Source: Nostoc sp. JL33 (lineage in GTDB: Bacteria; Cyanobacteriota; Cyanobacteriia; Cyanobacteriales; Nostocaceae). Taken from it: a stretch of DNA of 64,000 nt. The stretch is taken from the NCBI RefSeq assembly GCF_017114985.1, contig NZ_JABXKP010000049.1, forward strand, positions 165,643 through 229,642, read 5' to 3'. Of this stretch, positions 41,721 to 53,205 are shown in pieces (the stretch's first letter is position 1; every line of letters starts with the position of its first letter). A model generated the notes under the pieces. It was given only the letters and a program-made list of their open reading frames with translations. It was not told where the DNA came from and did no database searches. The position numbers were made by a program, and so were the translations under genes.

Positions 41721-42566
41721 ATGCTCAAAAGTCCCCTACGATATCCTGGTGGTAAGTCGAAAGCAATAAATCAAATAGTCGAATATTTACCAGAGAGCTT
41801 TTCAGAATTTCGAGAGCCTTTTGTCGGTGGTGGTTCTGTATTCATTTATTTAAGACAAAAGTTCCCTAATCTAAAGATTTGGATTAACGATTTAAACCGC
41901 GAACTCTTCTTATTCTGGAAGTTTGCCCAATCTGATTTATCTAAGTTAGTTAAAGAAATTCGACATATTAAAGTTAAATATACAGATGGCAAATTACTCT
42001 TTGCAGAATTAACAAGTGTAGATGTCAACAATTTATCTGATTTTGAAAGAGCCGTTCGCTTTTTTGTCCTCAATAGAATTACTTTTTCAGGAACTGTAGA
42101 ATCAGGTGGCTTTTCCCAAGAAGCTTTTTATAAAAGATTTACTGATTCTTCAATAGAACGATTAGAAAAATTAGAATATATTCTGGACAAAAATGTTCAA
42201 ATTACTAATTTGGATTACAGCCACCTATTAAAATCAGAAGGGGAAGATGTATTTATATTTTTAGATCCGCCATATTTTAGTGCTACAAAATCAAAACTAT
42301 ATGGTAAAGACGGTGACTTGCACACTTCTTTTGAACATCACAGATTTGCTAACCTTTTGCAACAATGTCATCATCGCTGGCTAATTACCTACGATGACTC
42401 ACCGCAGATTCGAGAAAATTTTCAATCGGCTAATATCTCAGCATGGGAATTACAGTATGGGATGAATAACTATAAGCAGAGTGGTGCGGCTAAAGGAAAA
42501 GAGTTATTCATTACTAACTACGAAGTTCAACGGAATTTAGACAAAATCGCATCTTCTATTGCATAG
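41721..42566 (+). CDS. D12-class N6-adenine DNA methyltransferase (Dam-like)
   Basis: LKSPLRYPGGKSKAI; EPFVGGGSVF; FIFLDPPYF catalytic motif; ORF opens at 41679. Confidence 0.9.
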   Translation: MLKSPLRYPGGKSKAINQIVEYLPESFSEFREPFVGGGSVFIYLRQKFPNLKIWINDLNRELFLFWKFAQSDLSKLVKEIRHIKVKYTDGKLLFAELTSVDVNNLSDFERAVRFFVLNRITFSGTVESGGFSQEAFYKRFTDSSIERLEKLEYILDKNVQITNLDYSHLLKSEGEDVFIFLDPPYFSATKSKLYGKDGDLHTSFEHHRFANLLQQCHHRWLITYDDSPQIRENFQSANISAWELQYGMNNYKQSGAAKGKELFITNYEVQRNLDKIASSIA

Positions 42567-43552
42567 TCCAGCAACCACGGTGTCGCAAACTGCTGCGGTT
42601 CTTGAGGTGGATGAGTCCTCTGCCAATCAATGGTTTGCCGCAACGCTTCATCTAACGGTACAATTTCCTTGTATCCCAACTCTTGACGGATACGAGTTGA
42701 GTCTACAAACCAATCTTGCTCTGCATTGAGAGGTAATTTCCACTCTGATGGTAACTGGCTTTTGGGTACGATAACAACTTTGCCCTGCCATCCTGCTATT
42801 TTCCCGACTCTGGTGATGCGTTGAGCTTCGGTAAGTGCTTCTACATCAGCGACATGATAAATGCGACCAGTTGCGCGTTCATTTGTCACTGCTAGTGCGA
42901 TCGCATACGCTACATTTTCTACATAGCCGTAAGAGCCACGCCATCGAGCCGTACTGTCTTCCAAAACAATCGCAGGACGGTTATCATCCATCCGCCGAAG
43001 ATAGGAATACAGGCGATGCCGGAAATCTCTGGAACCATATACCATTGGCAGGCGTATAATCGTTCCGGGTAAGTTGGATGCCATCACCACCTGCTCCACC
43101 AGAATCTTTTCATAATCAATTGGGACAGCGATCGGTCTAGAGGGCATTTCCCGGTATGGACAGAGTTGTTGGCGCAGGGGCGAATCTTCAGTAAGTGGTA
43201 CAGGTACAACATCAGATTCCTTACGCCAAAGTACATCGTATGCACGATACACATCCATACTGCTGATTACAACAACACGCTGGGCAATATCCTCAAATGT
43301 GTTCGTGAGAGTGAGTGCATCTTGTTCGTTATAGGCAATCATATCTACCACAACTTGAGGCGAAAGCTGCCTAAACTTGCTTTTCATCTCCAAAAGATGG
43401 GAGCGATCGCCCAAAATTTCATGCACATTTGGTGGTAAGTTAGTTGTAGTTTTTCCGCGATGAAATACGCTCACTTCATGACCCATTGCAATCAGTTGAC
43501 GAACTACAGGAGGGCCAATAAAATTTGTCCCACCAATGACGAGTATTTTCAT
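42527..43552 (-). CDS. NAD-dependent epimerase/dehydratase
   Basis: [20 protein letters not shown] Rossmann motif; [16 protein letters not shown]. Confidence 0.88.
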   Translation of the reverse strand: MKILVIGGTNFIGPPVVRQLIAMGHEVSVFHRGKTTTNLPPNVHEILGDRSHLLEMKSKFRQLSPQVVVDMIAYNEQDALTLTNTFEDIAQRVVVISSMDVYRAYDVLWRKESDVVPVPLTEDSPLRQQLCPYREMPSRPIAVPIDYEKILVEQVVMASNLPGTIIRLPMVYGSRDFRHRLYSYLRRMDDNRPAIVLEDSTARWRGSYGYVENVAYAIALAVTNERATGRIYHVADVEALTEAQRITRVGKIAGWQGKVVIVPKSQLPSEWKLPLNAEQDWFVDSTRIRQELGYKEIVPLDEALRQTIDWQRTHPPQEPQQFATPWLLDYAIEDAILSKFR

Positions 43553-44226
43553 TTTTGGTTTCCATTCCATTGCTGTTTATCGATATTAGAGTTATTTGCA
43601 GATTGAATAGATGCAGATGTTTTCCAGATGATACTGTCAATTAAACCGTAAGCTTTTGCTTCTTCGGCACTCATGAAAAAGTCACGTTCCGAGTCCAGTT
43701 CAATCTGCGCTGGCGATTTACCAGTATTGGCAGCGAGTATTTTGTTAATTAATTGGCGGAAATACAACATTTCTTTGGCTGCAATTTCAATATCAGATGC
43801 TTTTCCCTGAGTGCCTCCTGATGGTTGATGAATCATAATTCGAGCATTTGGTAAAGCATATCTTTTGCCATTAGTTCCAGCAGCAAGCAAGAATGATCCC
43901 ATTGAAGCAGCAAGACCGATGTATACAGTACATACTTCTGAACGAATTTGATTTATGGCATCGTAAATAGCCATTCCTGCTGTCACCGAACCTCCAGGAC
44001 TGTTAATATACAATGTGATATCTTGCTCTGGATCTTCAGCATCAAGAAATAGCATTTGTGCAACGATGAGGTTAGCTGTCTCGTCTGTAACTTCGTTTCG
44101 CAAAAAGATAATTCGCTCTGCAAGTAAGCGTGAATAAATGTCTAATGCTCGTTCCCCTCTATCTGATTGTTGAATAATCATTGGAATGCTGATTTGAGTC
44201 TGGTCATTCATATTTGATATCTCCAA
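43549..44226 (-). CDS. clpP: ATP-dependent Clp protease proteolytic subunit
   Basis: [14 protein letters not shown] (Ser), [10 protein letters not shown] (His), [18 protein letters not shown]. Confidence 0.96.
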   Translation of the reverse strand: MEISNMNDQTQISIPMIIQQSDRGERALDIYSRLLAERIIFLRNEVTDETANLIVAQMLFLDAEDPEQDITLYINSPGGSVTAGMAIYDAINQIRSEVCTVYIGLAASMGSFLLAAGTNGKRYALPNARIMIHQPSGGTQGKASDIEIAAKEMLYFRQLINKILAANTGKSPAQIELDSERDFFMSAEEAKAYGLIDSIIWKTSASIQSANNSNIDKQQWNGNQK

Positions 44227-44422
44227 AAAAGATAAAATAACTCCTCAAATATTCCCGTTTCAAAAATAAAACTTGGAATAATCAAGTCTGTTTAGTCATA
44301 TTTAATTTTCCCAAAGCTCAATTTAATTTGCCTTGGCTAATACTTATCTGAGTACAGATGATAATGTTGCCAATCTTTGAATTTAAATGTAGATATTGGC
44401 GTGCAATATGTGAATTTCCGCT

Positions 44423-44992
44423 TTAACTGGTGCAATGTGTGACTAAGATTTGCGGTAGCTTTTCATGCAAACTGTAGTTCCATCCACCATTGAGAAAATA
44501 ACTAAGAACGATACTATCTAATGCCTTATATCTACCAACGGGTATTGATGAGAATACAGTGCTGCGATTATTTGGTGCTAGTGTCTGTGTCCCTGCCTTG
44601 GACTCAGGCATAAATTTGCCTTGCCAGGGTTGGGAAAGTTGCATTGGTTCATTTGGCTTGATGGCTTTTTGAATCAAACCTTTATGTTCGAGTAGAAGTT
44701 TCGTACCCCCAACTACGGGTTGGATTGTCCAGGTAACAATTGAAGGCTGGCACATCATACTGTCTTGCCAAGTGAAGGCAAGGCATCTTGGCTCATCGAG
44801 TTCAATTACCTCACAGTCTATGTTTCCCTCCAGCCCTGGTAGTGTCGAATGCAAAAATCGGAATTTGTGTCCCAAACGCGGCTCAAAGTCGTTTTCCATT
44901 AACCATACTGCCAATGCCTGACGGTTAGTGAGTACCTGCCAAACCCGTTGGGGAGGATAGGGATAAAACACTTCCATATTCAATCGGAGCAT
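44423..44992 (-). CDS. SRPBCC/AHSA1-domain protein
   Basis: NMEVFYPYPPQRVWQVLTNRQALAVWLMENDFEPRLGHKFRF; overlaps ArsR stop (TGATG). Confidence 0.82.
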   Translation of the reverse strand: MLRLNMEVFYPYPPQRVWQVLTNRQALAVWLMENDFEPRLGHKFRFLHSTLPGLEGNIDCEVIELDEPRCLAFTWQDSMMCQPSIVTWTIQPVVGGTKLLLEHKGLIQKAIKPNEPMQLSQPWQGKFMPESKAGTQTLAPNNRSTVFSSIPVGRYKALDSIVLSYFLNGGWNYSLHEKLPQILVTHCTS

Positions 44993-45312
44993 CAATTTTC
45001 CTCCAAATAATTGCCAAGGGCATCGAGTTTTTCTTGCCAAAATTGCTCGTAATGAGCAATCCATTCAGATATCTGTTTCAATGGCTCCGGGTTTAACCGA
45101 TAGAAGCGCTGTCGCCCTGCTTTCCGCATTTGTACTAAGCCTGCTTCGCAAAGAATCTGTAAGTGCTGAGAAATAGCTGGCAAGCTCATGGCAAATGGCT
45201 GGGCTAGTTCTTTGACTGGTTGCTCACCACTACGTAACAGATCCAGTAGCGCCCTGCGTGTGGGATCTGCGATCGCCACAAAAACATCGGCACTGGCAGC
45301 AGGTCTACTCAT
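44992..45312 (-). CDS. ArsR-family HTH transcriptional regulator
   Basis: IADPTRRALLDLLRSGEQPVKELAQPFAMSLPAISQHLQILCEAGLV. Confidence 0.93.
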   Translation of the reverse strand: MSRPAASADVFVAIADPTRRALLDLLRSGEQPVKELAQPFAMSLPAISQHLQILCEAGLVQMRKAGRQRFYRLNPEPLKQISEWIAHYEQFWQEKLDALGNYLEEN

Positions 45313-45539
45313 TCCAATTAACCATATATTTAAGCAAACGCTTAACTATTTATAGAATACATAAGTAATTGCTTAAATGTCAACCCCTAAGAATAGCAAA
45401 AGCTATCGTTGGTGTACTTCAGCTGATCTCCGTTCTGATCAGGTACAAAGCCAATCAGTTGGATTTTAGTTTCCCAAGCTTGGCTGCTACTTTCTCATTT
45501 TTCGGTAGGATAGCTCCCATACCCACAAAAACCTTAGCT

Positions 45540-46607
45540 ATGATAACTTCCCCGATCGCTGCTCAAGAATCCTCTGTTAGCTGGTATATCCTGCTGCAAC
45601 AATTAATAGATGGGCAATCCTTGTCTCGTACTCAAGCTGCTGAATTGATGCAAGGTTGGCTCAGTGAAGCGGTTCCCCCAGAGTTATCAGGGGCTATTTT
45701 AACAGCGCTGAACTTTAGAGGCATTTCTGCTGACGAGTTAACCGGCATGGCTGAAGTATTACAATCTCAATGTTCTCCACTCAGCGCTCACCAGTCAGCA
45801 CTGACTACTGTAATAGATACCTGTGGCACTGGCGGAGATGGGTCATCAACCTTTAATATTTCCACAGCAGTTGCATTTGTTGCCGCAGCCTATGGTATAC
45901 CCGTCGCCAAACACGGCAATCGTTCAGCGTCAAGTCTCACGGGAAGTGCAGATGTATTAGAAGCCTTGGGTGTAAACTTGAGTGCCTCTAGCGAAAAAGT
46001 GCAAGCCGCACTACAAGAAGTGGGGATCACTTTCTTGTTTGCCCCTGGTTGGCATCCAGCACTCAAGGCGGTTGCCTCATTACGGCGGACTTTGAAAGTA
46101 CGAACAATTTTTAATTTGCTCGGGCCGTTAGTAAATCCCTTGCGTCCTACTGGGCAGGTGGTAGGGTTATTTACTCCTAAGCTTTTGGCAACAGTTGCCG
46201 AAGCTTTACAGAATTTGGGCAAGGAAAAGGCGATTGTGCTGCACGGGCGAGAAAAACTTGATGAGGCTGGGTTAGGAGATGAAACTGACTTAGCGGTGTT
46301 ATCAGATGGAGAAGTGCAGTTAACTACGATTAATCCCCTAGATTTGGATCTAACGCCTGCTACCATAGGCATGATTCGGGGTGGAGATGTCCAAGAGAAT
46401 GCACTGATTCTCAAGGCGGTGCTGCAAGGTAAGGGAACTCAAGCACAACAGGATGTAGTTGCCTTAAATGCGTCGTTGGCGCTGCAAGTAGGGGGTGCGA
46501 TCGCATTCCTCGATCACGCCCAAGGTATTAAAATCGCTAAGGATATTCTACAAAGCGGCGCGGCTTGGACGAAGTTGGAACAGTTAGTTGAGTTTCTGGG
46601 GAATTGA
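45540..46607 (+). CDS. trpD: Anthranilate phosphoribosyltransferase
   Basis: [57 protein letters not shown]. Confidence 0.96.
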   Translation: MITSPIAAQESSVSWYILLQQLIDGQSLSRTQAAELMQGWLSEAVPPELSGAILTALNFRGISADELTGMAEVLQSQCSPLSAHQSALTTVIDTCGTGGDGSSTFNISTAVAFVAAAYGIPVAKHGNRSASSLTGSADVLEALGVNLSASSEKVQAALQEVGITFLFAPGWHPALKAVASLRRTLKVRTIFNLLGPLVNPLRPTGQVVGLFTPKLLATVAEALQNLGKEKAIVLHGREKLDEAGLGDETDLAVLSDGEVQLTTINPLDLDLTPATIGMIRGGDVQENALILKAVLQGKGTQAQQDVVALNASLALQVGGAIAFLDHAQGIKIAKDILQSGAAWTKLEQLVEFLGN

Positions 46608-47583
46608 TTGGCGATCGCAGTTGCGGGCGAAATTCTACCACATTACGTTTGATGGTGACATCGTAGTTGCCAAAAAAGTCATGTCCTAAAAGTCCAGTTT
46701 CAAGTTCCGCACCGGCGATCGCTACTGCTACTTTATTCACTATTACCCCGCCAACTGCCATCGAATTAACATAGCCCACAGGAAATTCTACAGCTCTAGA
46801 ACTAGCGGTGTTTGCCTTCGCTTTCCCGACTGGGACGATTCCCAAAGCATTGGCCATATCTTGGGTGATGACAGTGCCACTGGCTCCGGTATCCACAATC
46901 ATCTCAAATTGTTGCTGACCATTGAAGGTGACTTCGACAATTGGCGTGCCACCAATCCGCCTTTTAATCGGGGCTGTAAATACTGCTTCATCGGGAATCA
47001 GCACTACTGATGAAGGCAAACCTGGCTCTGGTGATAACGGTTTTGTTGCTACAGGAGGTGATACAGGTAAGGTGAATTTTGGTGTGGTTGCTCTATGGGG
47101 AACAACAATTACTATTTTCTGAGGTTCGGCAACGCGCACAGGGCGAGGATTGGCTTGCTGTCGGGCATATCTGATTTGCCGCCGATATTCAGTAATTTTG
47201 GTTTGAGCGATCGCAAATTCTACGCTTTGTCGCCGCACTTTTCGCATCAGCGTGATCGCTTCTTGGTACTGACTCACCACCAAATTCCAATCCTCTGGAG
47301 ATTGAGCAGATTGGCTAATACTCCAAGCGCCAACAGCTTTGTCTCGCCCCATCTCAAAAAGACTTGGTTCACTTTCAGACGGTAGCGGCTGCGCTTTGGG
47401 GGTAGCTGCTGGTGTTACTGGTTTGACAGTAGGCTGTACTGATGCCAGATCCCCAATTGGCGTGGGTTGCTCATTGCCACCAGTTGCAGTGTTCCGTTTG
47501 TCTTCACTACAGGCAACACACAAAACTGCTAAAGCGCTTGATAGAAAAATTAGGGTTGCACGGGATAAAAAGGACTGAAGCAT
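46537..47583 (-). CDS. Retropepsin-like aspartic protease, lipoprotein/exported
   Basis: [39 protein letters not shown]-terminal lipobox-like LCVAC. Confidence 0.87.
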   Translation of the reverse strand: MLQSFLSRATLIFLSSALAVLCVACSEDKRNTATGGNEQPTPIGDLASVQPTVKPVTPAATPKAQPLPSESEPSLFEMGRDKAVGAWSISQSAQSPEDWNLVVSQYQEAITLMRKVRRQSVEFAIAQTKITEYRRQIRYARQQANPRPVRVAEPQKIVIVVPHRATTPKFTLPVSPPVATKPLSPEPGLPSSVVLIPDEAVFTAPIKRRIGGTPIVEVTFNGQQQFEMIVDTGASGTVITQDMANALGIVPVGKAKANTASSRAVEFPVGYVNSMAVGGVIVNKVAVAIAGAELETGLLGHDFFGNYDVTIKRNVVEFRPQLRSPINSPETQLTVPTSSKPRRFVEYP

Positions 47584-47775
47584 AATTAATTTTAACTGCC
47601 CAAGCTTTGCCAAATCCACTCCCGCTACTTTATTTAATTCCCTTTTAATTTTAATTAACTATCCTAAAAATTCCCAATTGCTAAACTCATGGGATAATTA
47701 ACAATCGCAGTATTGGCAAATCGGCAAGAATTTTCCCAATGCCCTGTTTGCCCGATCCCCACTCCCCAATCTACT

Positions 47776-48942
47776 ATGCCCCTGACTGACGCAGTACCAG
47801 CTTTACTTGTCCTCGCAGATGGAACCACTTATCGCGGTTGGTCTTTCGGTGCTACGGGAACCGCGATCGGAGAAGTGGTATTCAACACTGGCATGACCGG
47901 CTATCAAGAAGTGCTGACTGACCCTAGTTACTCCGGTCAGATTGTGATTTTTACCTATCCTGAATTAGGGAATACTGGTGTCAATCCTGAAGATGAGGAA
48001 TCACAGCGTCCCCAAGTCCAAGGTGCGATCGCACGCAATATTTGTCACCGACCAAGTAACTGGCGATCGACACAATCCTTGCCTGACTACCTGAAACAAA
48101 ACCAAGTACCAGGAATCTACGGCATCGATACCCGCGCCCTCACGCGCAAAATTCGGATGTTCGGAGCGATGAACGGTGGCATTTCCACAGCGATTCTCGA
48201 TGAAGCGGAATTGCTAGAGCAGGTACAGGCTGCTCCCAACATGGCGGGATTGAATCTGGTTGGTGAAGTCACCACCCCAACGGCTTATGAATGGTCAGAT
48301 GCCACAATTCCAGCTTGGGAATTCAACTCTGAGGCTGCGGAAAATCTTGGGGAACCCTTTACCGTTGTTGCTCTTGACTTTGGCGTAAAACGCAATATTT
48401 TGCGTCGCCTCACAAGTTACGGTTGTCGGGTGATTGTTGTGCCTGCGGATACGTCACCAGAAGAAATTCTCAACTACAATCCAGATGGTGTGTTTCTTTC
48501 TAATGGGCCTGGTGACCCTGCTGCCGTCACTGAAGGGATTGCAACTGCCAAAGCGCTGCTGTTAAGTCAAAAACCCATCTTTGGTATTTGTATGGGACAC
48601 CAAATTTTAGGTCATGCGCTAGGAGCAGAAACCTATAAACTCAAATTTGGTCACCGTGGTTTAAATCAGCCTGCTGGCTCACAACAACGCGTAGAAATTA
48701 CCAGCCAAAACCATAGTTTTGCTATTGACCCAGATTCTTTATCTACCACAGCTGTGGAAATCAGCCACCTGAACTTAAACGATCGCACCATTGCTGGGAT
48801 ACGTCACAAATCTCTGCCTGTATTCTCCGTACAGTATCACCCAGAAGCCAGTCCTGGCCCCCACGATGCTGATTACTTGTTTGAGCAATTTGTTCAAGCC
48901 ATGCGAACAGCACGTCAATCCCAAAGGGTAATTCAAAATTAA
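47776..48942 (+). CDS. carA: Carbamoyl-phosphate synthase small subunit
   Basis: [57 protein letters not shown]. Confidence 0.97.
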   Translation: MPLTDAVPALLVLADGTTYRGWSFGATGTAIGEVVFNTGMTGYQEVLTDPSYSGQIVIFTYPELGNTGVNPEDEESQRPQVQGAIARNICHRPSNWRSTQSLPDYLKQNQVPGIYGIDTRALTRKIRMFGAMNGGISTAILDEAELLEQVQAAPNMAGLNLVGEVTTPTAYEWSDATIPAWEFNSEAAENLGEPFTVVALDFGVKRNILRRLTSYGCRVIVVPADTSPEEILNYNPDGVFLSNGPGDPAAVTEGIATAKALLLSQKPIFGICMGHQILGHALGAETYKLKFGHRGLNQPAGSQQRVEITSQNHSFAIDPDSLSTTAVEISHLNLNDRTIAGIRHKSLPVFSVQYHPEASPGPHDADYLFEQFVQAMRTARQSQRVIQN

Positions 48943-49188
48943 AAATTCAAAATTCAAAATGAAAGATTTCTTTTTGAACTATCCATTTTTAATTGGGAAT
49001 TGGAGCAAAGCGTGAGTCAAGTTGTCGCATCTGGGATTAAATAAAAATAGCAAAATGCAAATAGGGGACTAGGAACAAGGAGAATAACCCAGACCCAATG
49101 ACTAATGCCCTATTCCAGCAGATTGTAGACAATTTGCTCAAAAACCATCTATACTTGAGCGTTCACTTTAACTCATGAGGAGGGAATT

Positions 49189-49557
49189 ATTGCTGAGCCA
49201 CTAAATCTAACCGTTAGCCTGAGGGGCACTCGTGAAGTCCGGGATAACTGTCAGCTATTCCGCCTCACAGGTTTGTTAGATGCCTTTTCTGAGCCGACAT
49301 TTCGCAAGGTACTTGGCAGCAAGATTGACGAGGTTGGAGTCTCTAAGAACATTATTTTGGATCTCTCACAAATCGACTTTGTTGATAGCTCTGGCTTGGG
49401 TGCTCTGGTGCAGCTAGCCAAGCAGGCTCAAACTGCTGAGGGCACTTTACAAATTGTTACGAATGCCCGCGTCACTCAAACGGTCAAGCTTGTTCGCCTA
49501 GAGAAGTTTCTCTCCCTGCAAAAATCAGTTGAAGACGCTCTAGAAAACGTCAAGTAG
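49189..49557 (+). CDS. STAS-domain anti-sigma factor antagonist; proposed ATT start at 49189 (ORF caller starts at 49273)
   Basis: IILDLSQIDFVDSSGLGALVQLAKQ; in-frame coding continues upstream as (I)AEPLNLTVSLRGTREVRDNCQLFRLTG after gaggaggga SD. Confidence 0.85.
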   Translation: MAEPLNLTVSLRGTREVRDNCQLFRLTGLLDAFSEPTFRKVLGSKIDEVGVSKNIILDLSQIDFVDSSGLGALVQLAKQAQTAEGTLQIVTNARVTQTVKLVRLEKFLSLQKSVEDALENVK

Positions 49558-50101
49558 TCTTGATTGCTCGACCTGAGAGATCAATTTAGCTATCCAGATT
49601 CAACATCGGATAGCTTAATTTTTAAAACTTCTGGCAGAAAACCTCTCTCCTTGTGGGAGAGGAACAAAGCCAGTTAAGCTATTATATTTAAAGTTGAGCA
49701 ATAACAAAGATATAGACACCCAGTTTTTGGGTATGTCATTGTTGGCTAAAATAGTCGGATAAACAATCAAGTCCGAAAAAGTTGTCAGAAATACAAAGCC
49801 AGCAGATTTATCTATAGTCTAAGTTGACTTAATACTGTATACTTAAAAATTGTCGCTTAACTAAGTAAGCATGGCAATGGGATCAAGTAGCTGTCAAGTG
49901 AGTTTGATGTCAAAATTTTACACTATCTTAGGCACAGACTACAAGGAGTAGGCGAAATTTGGCTTATAGGCTTTGACATTAGGGTGATTTAAAATGCCAA
50001 CTCTCAATCAAAAAGATGAAATTAGGAAGTAATTTTGATAGTATTGATTATGCTAAGTATACTATCATGGCATACTTCAGAAAAATCAGTCCTTGTGAAG
50101 A

Positions 50102-50620
50102 ATGCCTGCCAAATTTAGCCCGTCAAGGAATGATTTATTTGTGAAGTCAGAGGAGGAAGAGCTATTAGATGCACAAGATGAAACTCCCAAACAGAGTTTA
50201 TCTTGGACTCAAGCACTCTTGGCAACCACAGCGCCATTCCAACAGATTTCCCTCTCACAAGTGCAACAAATTTCTCCTAGTGCTTTAGCATATCTGGGGG
50301 ATGCTATTTATGAGTTGTATGTTAGAATTTTCTATCTGCTGCCATTGCAGCGCTCAGGAATTTACCATCGTCTGGTAGTGGGGCAGGTAAGAGCGGAAAC
50401 CCAAGCGCTACATTTGCGATCGCTGATTCCTCATCTCAGGGATACCGAATTAGAAATTGTCCGACGGGGTAGAAACGCCGCAACAGGACGCCCTAAGCGA
50501 CTTAATCCCGAAATTTATCAACAGGCAACTAGTCTAGAAACCTTAATTGGTTACTTATATCTCACCGATTACCAGCGTCTAACCGAACTGTTGCAAATAC
50601 TTCATGTAGAAAAAGAGTGA
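50102..50620 (+). CDS. mrnC: Mini-ribonuclease III
   Basis: [41 protein letters not shown]. Confidence 0.92.
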   Translation: MPAKFSPSRNDLFVKSEEEELLDAQDETPKQSLSWTQALLATTAPFQQISLSQVQQISPSALAYLGDAIYELYVRIFYLLPLQRSGIYHRLVVGQVRAETQALHLRSLIPHLRDTELEIVRRGRNAATGRPKRLNPEIYQQATSLETLIGYLYLTDYQRLTELLQILHVEKE

Positions 50621-51852
50621 GAACTCAATTTCATAATGGCGACAACAGTAGATTAGGCTCAAGAAATTCAGGTAATCAGGATAATCAACCATACGCTATA
50701 TCCATAACTAAAATGCAGGATAAACCAAGAAAAGTCAAAACTTCTAGCGAACCCAATCGTGGGCAACCGGTAAAAATTAAAGGTAAGCGTATTGCTACTA
50801 ATCCGACTCGCAATCCCAGGAAAGTAGATAGCAATCCTGTTGTATCTGTTGTCAATCCGACTCGCAATCCCAGGAAAATAGATAGCAATCCTGTTGTATC
50901 TGTTGTCAATCCGACTCGCAATCCCAGGAAAGTAGATAGCAATCCTGTTGTATCTGTTGTCAATCCAACTCGCAATCCCCGGAAAGTAGATAGCAATCCT
51001 GTATCTGGCAACTCCCGCCAACGAAATAGCAACTTCTCCCAGCCATCTGTATCTACACCGACAGAAGAAGATAACGATCTCATCTACGGTCGTCATCCAG
51101 TATTGAGTGCGTTGCAAAATCAGCGCAATCTCAACCGTCTCTGGATTACTACCCGTCTGCGCTACGATCCCAGCTTTCACCATTTTCTCTTGCAAGCAAA
51201 GGAAAATGGCACAGTTATTGATGAGGTTGAACCCAAACGCTTAGACTATCTCACCAACGGGGCTAATCACCAAGGTGTAGCGGCACAAATTGCTCCCTAC
51301 GGCTACATCGAATTGGCGGATCTAATTGAGCAGTCCAAATCTGTAACTGATGCCGTAATTGTCGTCGCTGACGGAATTACTGATCCCCACAACTTAGGAG
51401 CAATTATTCGCACCGCCGAAGCAATAGGCGCTCAAGGCTTGGTGATTCCCCAAAGAAGGGCATCTGGGATCACTTCCACTGTGATGAAAGTGGCAGCAGG
51501 CGCTTTAGAAAATTTTGCTGTAGCTAGAGTTGTCAACCTTAGCCGCGCCTTAGAAGAATTAAAAGAAGCTGGCTTTTGGATTTACGGCACGGCTGCAAGT
51601 GGTAGCGAACCCGTGCATACAGTCAATTTCACTGGGCCAATCGTTTTGGTAATCGGCTCAGAAGGTGAAGGTCTGAGTATGTTAACTCAACGCTCCTGTG
51701 ATTTTTTAGTATCGATTCCTCTACAAGGTAAGACTCCCAGTCTGAATGCTTCGGTAGCAGCAGGTATGGCACTTTATGAAATTTATCGTCAGCGATCGCT
51801 AAATACTACGGTGCACTTAGATAAATTACAAAAATTTTCTTTGAAAAAATAA
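50617..51852 (+). CDS. rlmB: 23S rRNA 2'-O-ribose methyltransferase RlmB/TrmH-family (GTG start)
   Basis: [58 protein letters not shown]. Confidence 0.93.
   Translation: MRTQFHNGDNSRLGSRNSGNQDNQPYAISITKMQDKPRKVKTSSEPNRGQPVKIKGKRIATNPTRNPRKVDSNPVVSVVNPTRNPRKIDSNPVVSVVNPTRNPRKVDSNPVVSVVNPTRNPRKVDSNPVSGNSRQRNSNFSQPSVSTPTEEDNDLIYGRHPVLSALQNQRNLNRLWITTRLRYDPSFHHFLLQAKENGTVIDEVEPKRLDYLTNGANHQGVAAQIAPYGYIELADLIEQSKSVTDAVIVVADGITDPHNLGAIIRTAEAIGAQGLVIPQRRASGITSTVMKVAAGALENFAVARVVNLSRALEELKEAGFWIYGTAASGSEPVHTVNFTGPIVLVIGSEGEGLSMLTQRSCDFLVSIPLQGKTPSLNASVAAGMALYEIYRQRSLNTTVHLDKLQKFSLKK
50800..51003 (+). repeat. 54-bp tandem repeat (3 full + 1 partial unit) inside rlmB
   Basis: aatccgactcgcaatcccaggaaagtagatagcaatcctgttgtatctgttgtc; encodes NPTRNPRK(V/I)DSNPVVSVV. 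Confidence 0.93.
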
Positions 51853-51940
51853 CCGTAACTAGAGTATAAAGAAATGTAAAAGATAATCAAGTAACATATC
51901 GTTTAACACCCTGTAGCACGTTTATAAATCGGCGAAAACC

Positions 51941-52243
51941 ATGAAAACCATTTGGCATAACCTCAAGGAAGTGTTAATTAACACATTCGACTACATCGGC
52001 TTGGCTTGGTGGGTAGAGATTGTGACGCAAAATCCCCGATGCACGTACTACTTCGGGCCATTTCTGAGTTCTTCTGATGCAAAATTGTCAAGCATTGGAT
52101 ATATAGAAGATTTGGAGATTGAAGGAGCTACGGGAATTGCTGTTCATGTCAAGCGCTGCAAACCTAATACCTTAACAATCGCTGAAGATTTGGGGGAAAG
52201 ATTTGACCGCAAAGTACAGCCTATCTTTGGCGGTCAAATTTAA
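51941..52243 (+). CDS. DUF1816-like protein
   Basis: LAWWVEIVTQNPRCTYYFGPF; VHVKRCKPNTLTI. Confidence 0.85.
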   Translation: MKTIWHNLKEVLINTFDYIGLAWWVEIVTQNPRCTYYFGPFLSSSDAKLSSIGYIEDLEIEGATGIAVHVKRCKPNTLTIAEDLGERFDRKVQPIFGGQI

Positions 52244-52342
52244 GTTAGGCCACAGTTAAGGTAATTCGTAATTCGTAATTCGTAATTTGTAATTTCGAGT
52301 TCTAATTACGAATTATTTGCTCAAGAGTCAAAAACTTTTGAA

Positions 52343-53179
52343 CTATTGACTACTAATTACCTGCGGATGTTGTTCCAGCCAATGGTCAATATCATTGAGC
52401 ACCAACTGCGGAACTTCCCACGGGAAAAGATGGGCGGTGTTAGGATAGCACTGCCACTGACAATTGTTGAAATGTCGAGCAGTTTCTAAGCTGGAATCAG
52501 AAGTGATATGGCGGTCTTGTTCACCAGCAAGTACTAAACTAGGACATTGTATTTGTTGCAAATCGAGAAGTCGGTTGTATCCCGATTGAATTGCACTATA
52601 GAGGGCGCGAGTAGCAGCAGGTGAGGTTTGCAAATAAGCTGGTACTGCTTCAGTGGCGATGTAGTTGTAAGTGGTAGATGTATGTTGTTGGATTAAGTAG
52701 CGGAAAAGCGATCGCTTGCCAAAAGTTTCAATATTCCATTGCCAACTCGGTTTTATATAGTTTAGTAGGCCAGCAACGCCAGTATATAAATTATCCTGCC
52801 AAGTGATAGGAGGATGGCTGCCACGGGGTTTTGCGGCTGTCGCTACCAAAATCAGCCCTGTAATGCGCTCTGGCAAACGTAATGCCAGTTCCATTGCCAG
52901 AATGCCCCCAAGTGACCATCCCAATACTAGACACTTTTCAATCTCAAAGCGGTCTAGCAGCGCTTCTAAATCAGTCAAATGGTCATTCATATCAAAATTG
53001 CCATTCCAGCGACTTTTGCCGTATCCACGTAAATCAGGGGCAAAAGTTTGATAACGTTTTGATAAATGATTGGTAAAGACAGAAAGACTACGGCCAGTAC
53101 CAGGATGACCGTGTAAGCCCAGAATCGGGAATCCTTGACCTTTGATGTAGACATTGAGACGTGCAGCAGTAGTATTCAA
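52343..53179 (-). CDS. Alpha/beta-fold hydrolase
   Basis: PILGLHGHPGTGRS; LVLGWSLGGILAMELA nucleophile elbow; GEQDRHI; NTAHLFPWE. Confidence 0.91.
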   Translation of the reverse strand: MNTTAARLNVYIKGQGFPILGLHGHPGTGRSLSVFTNHLSKRYQTFAPDLRGYGKSRWNGNFDMNDHLTDLEALLDRFEIEKCLVLGWSLGGILAMELALRLPERITGLILVATAAKPRGSHPPITWQDNLYTGVAGLLNYIKPSWQWNIETFGKRSLFRYLIQQHTSTTYNYIATEAVPAYLQTSPAATRALYSAIQSGYNRLLDLQQIQCPSLVLAGEQDRHITSDSSLETARHFNNCQWQCYPNTAHLFPWEVPQLVLNDIDHWLEQHPQVISSQ

Positions 53180-53205
53180 ATTTAAACCTTCAATTCAGCA
53201 CGATG

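Noticed and set aside
49631-49675. ctctctccttgtgggagagg hairpin considered as a terminator
   Set aside because: No following T-run and it resembles a dispersed intergenic repeat; not supported.
50668-51195. Minus-strand ORFs with [11 protein letters not shown] or [18 protein letters not shown] repeats
   Set aside because: Antisense translations of the 54-bp rlmB tandem repeat.
52261-52320. gtaattcgtaattcgtaatt repeats, considered as iterons
   Set aside because: Common short tandem repeat style in Nostoc-type intergenic DNA; no replication or partition genes nearby.
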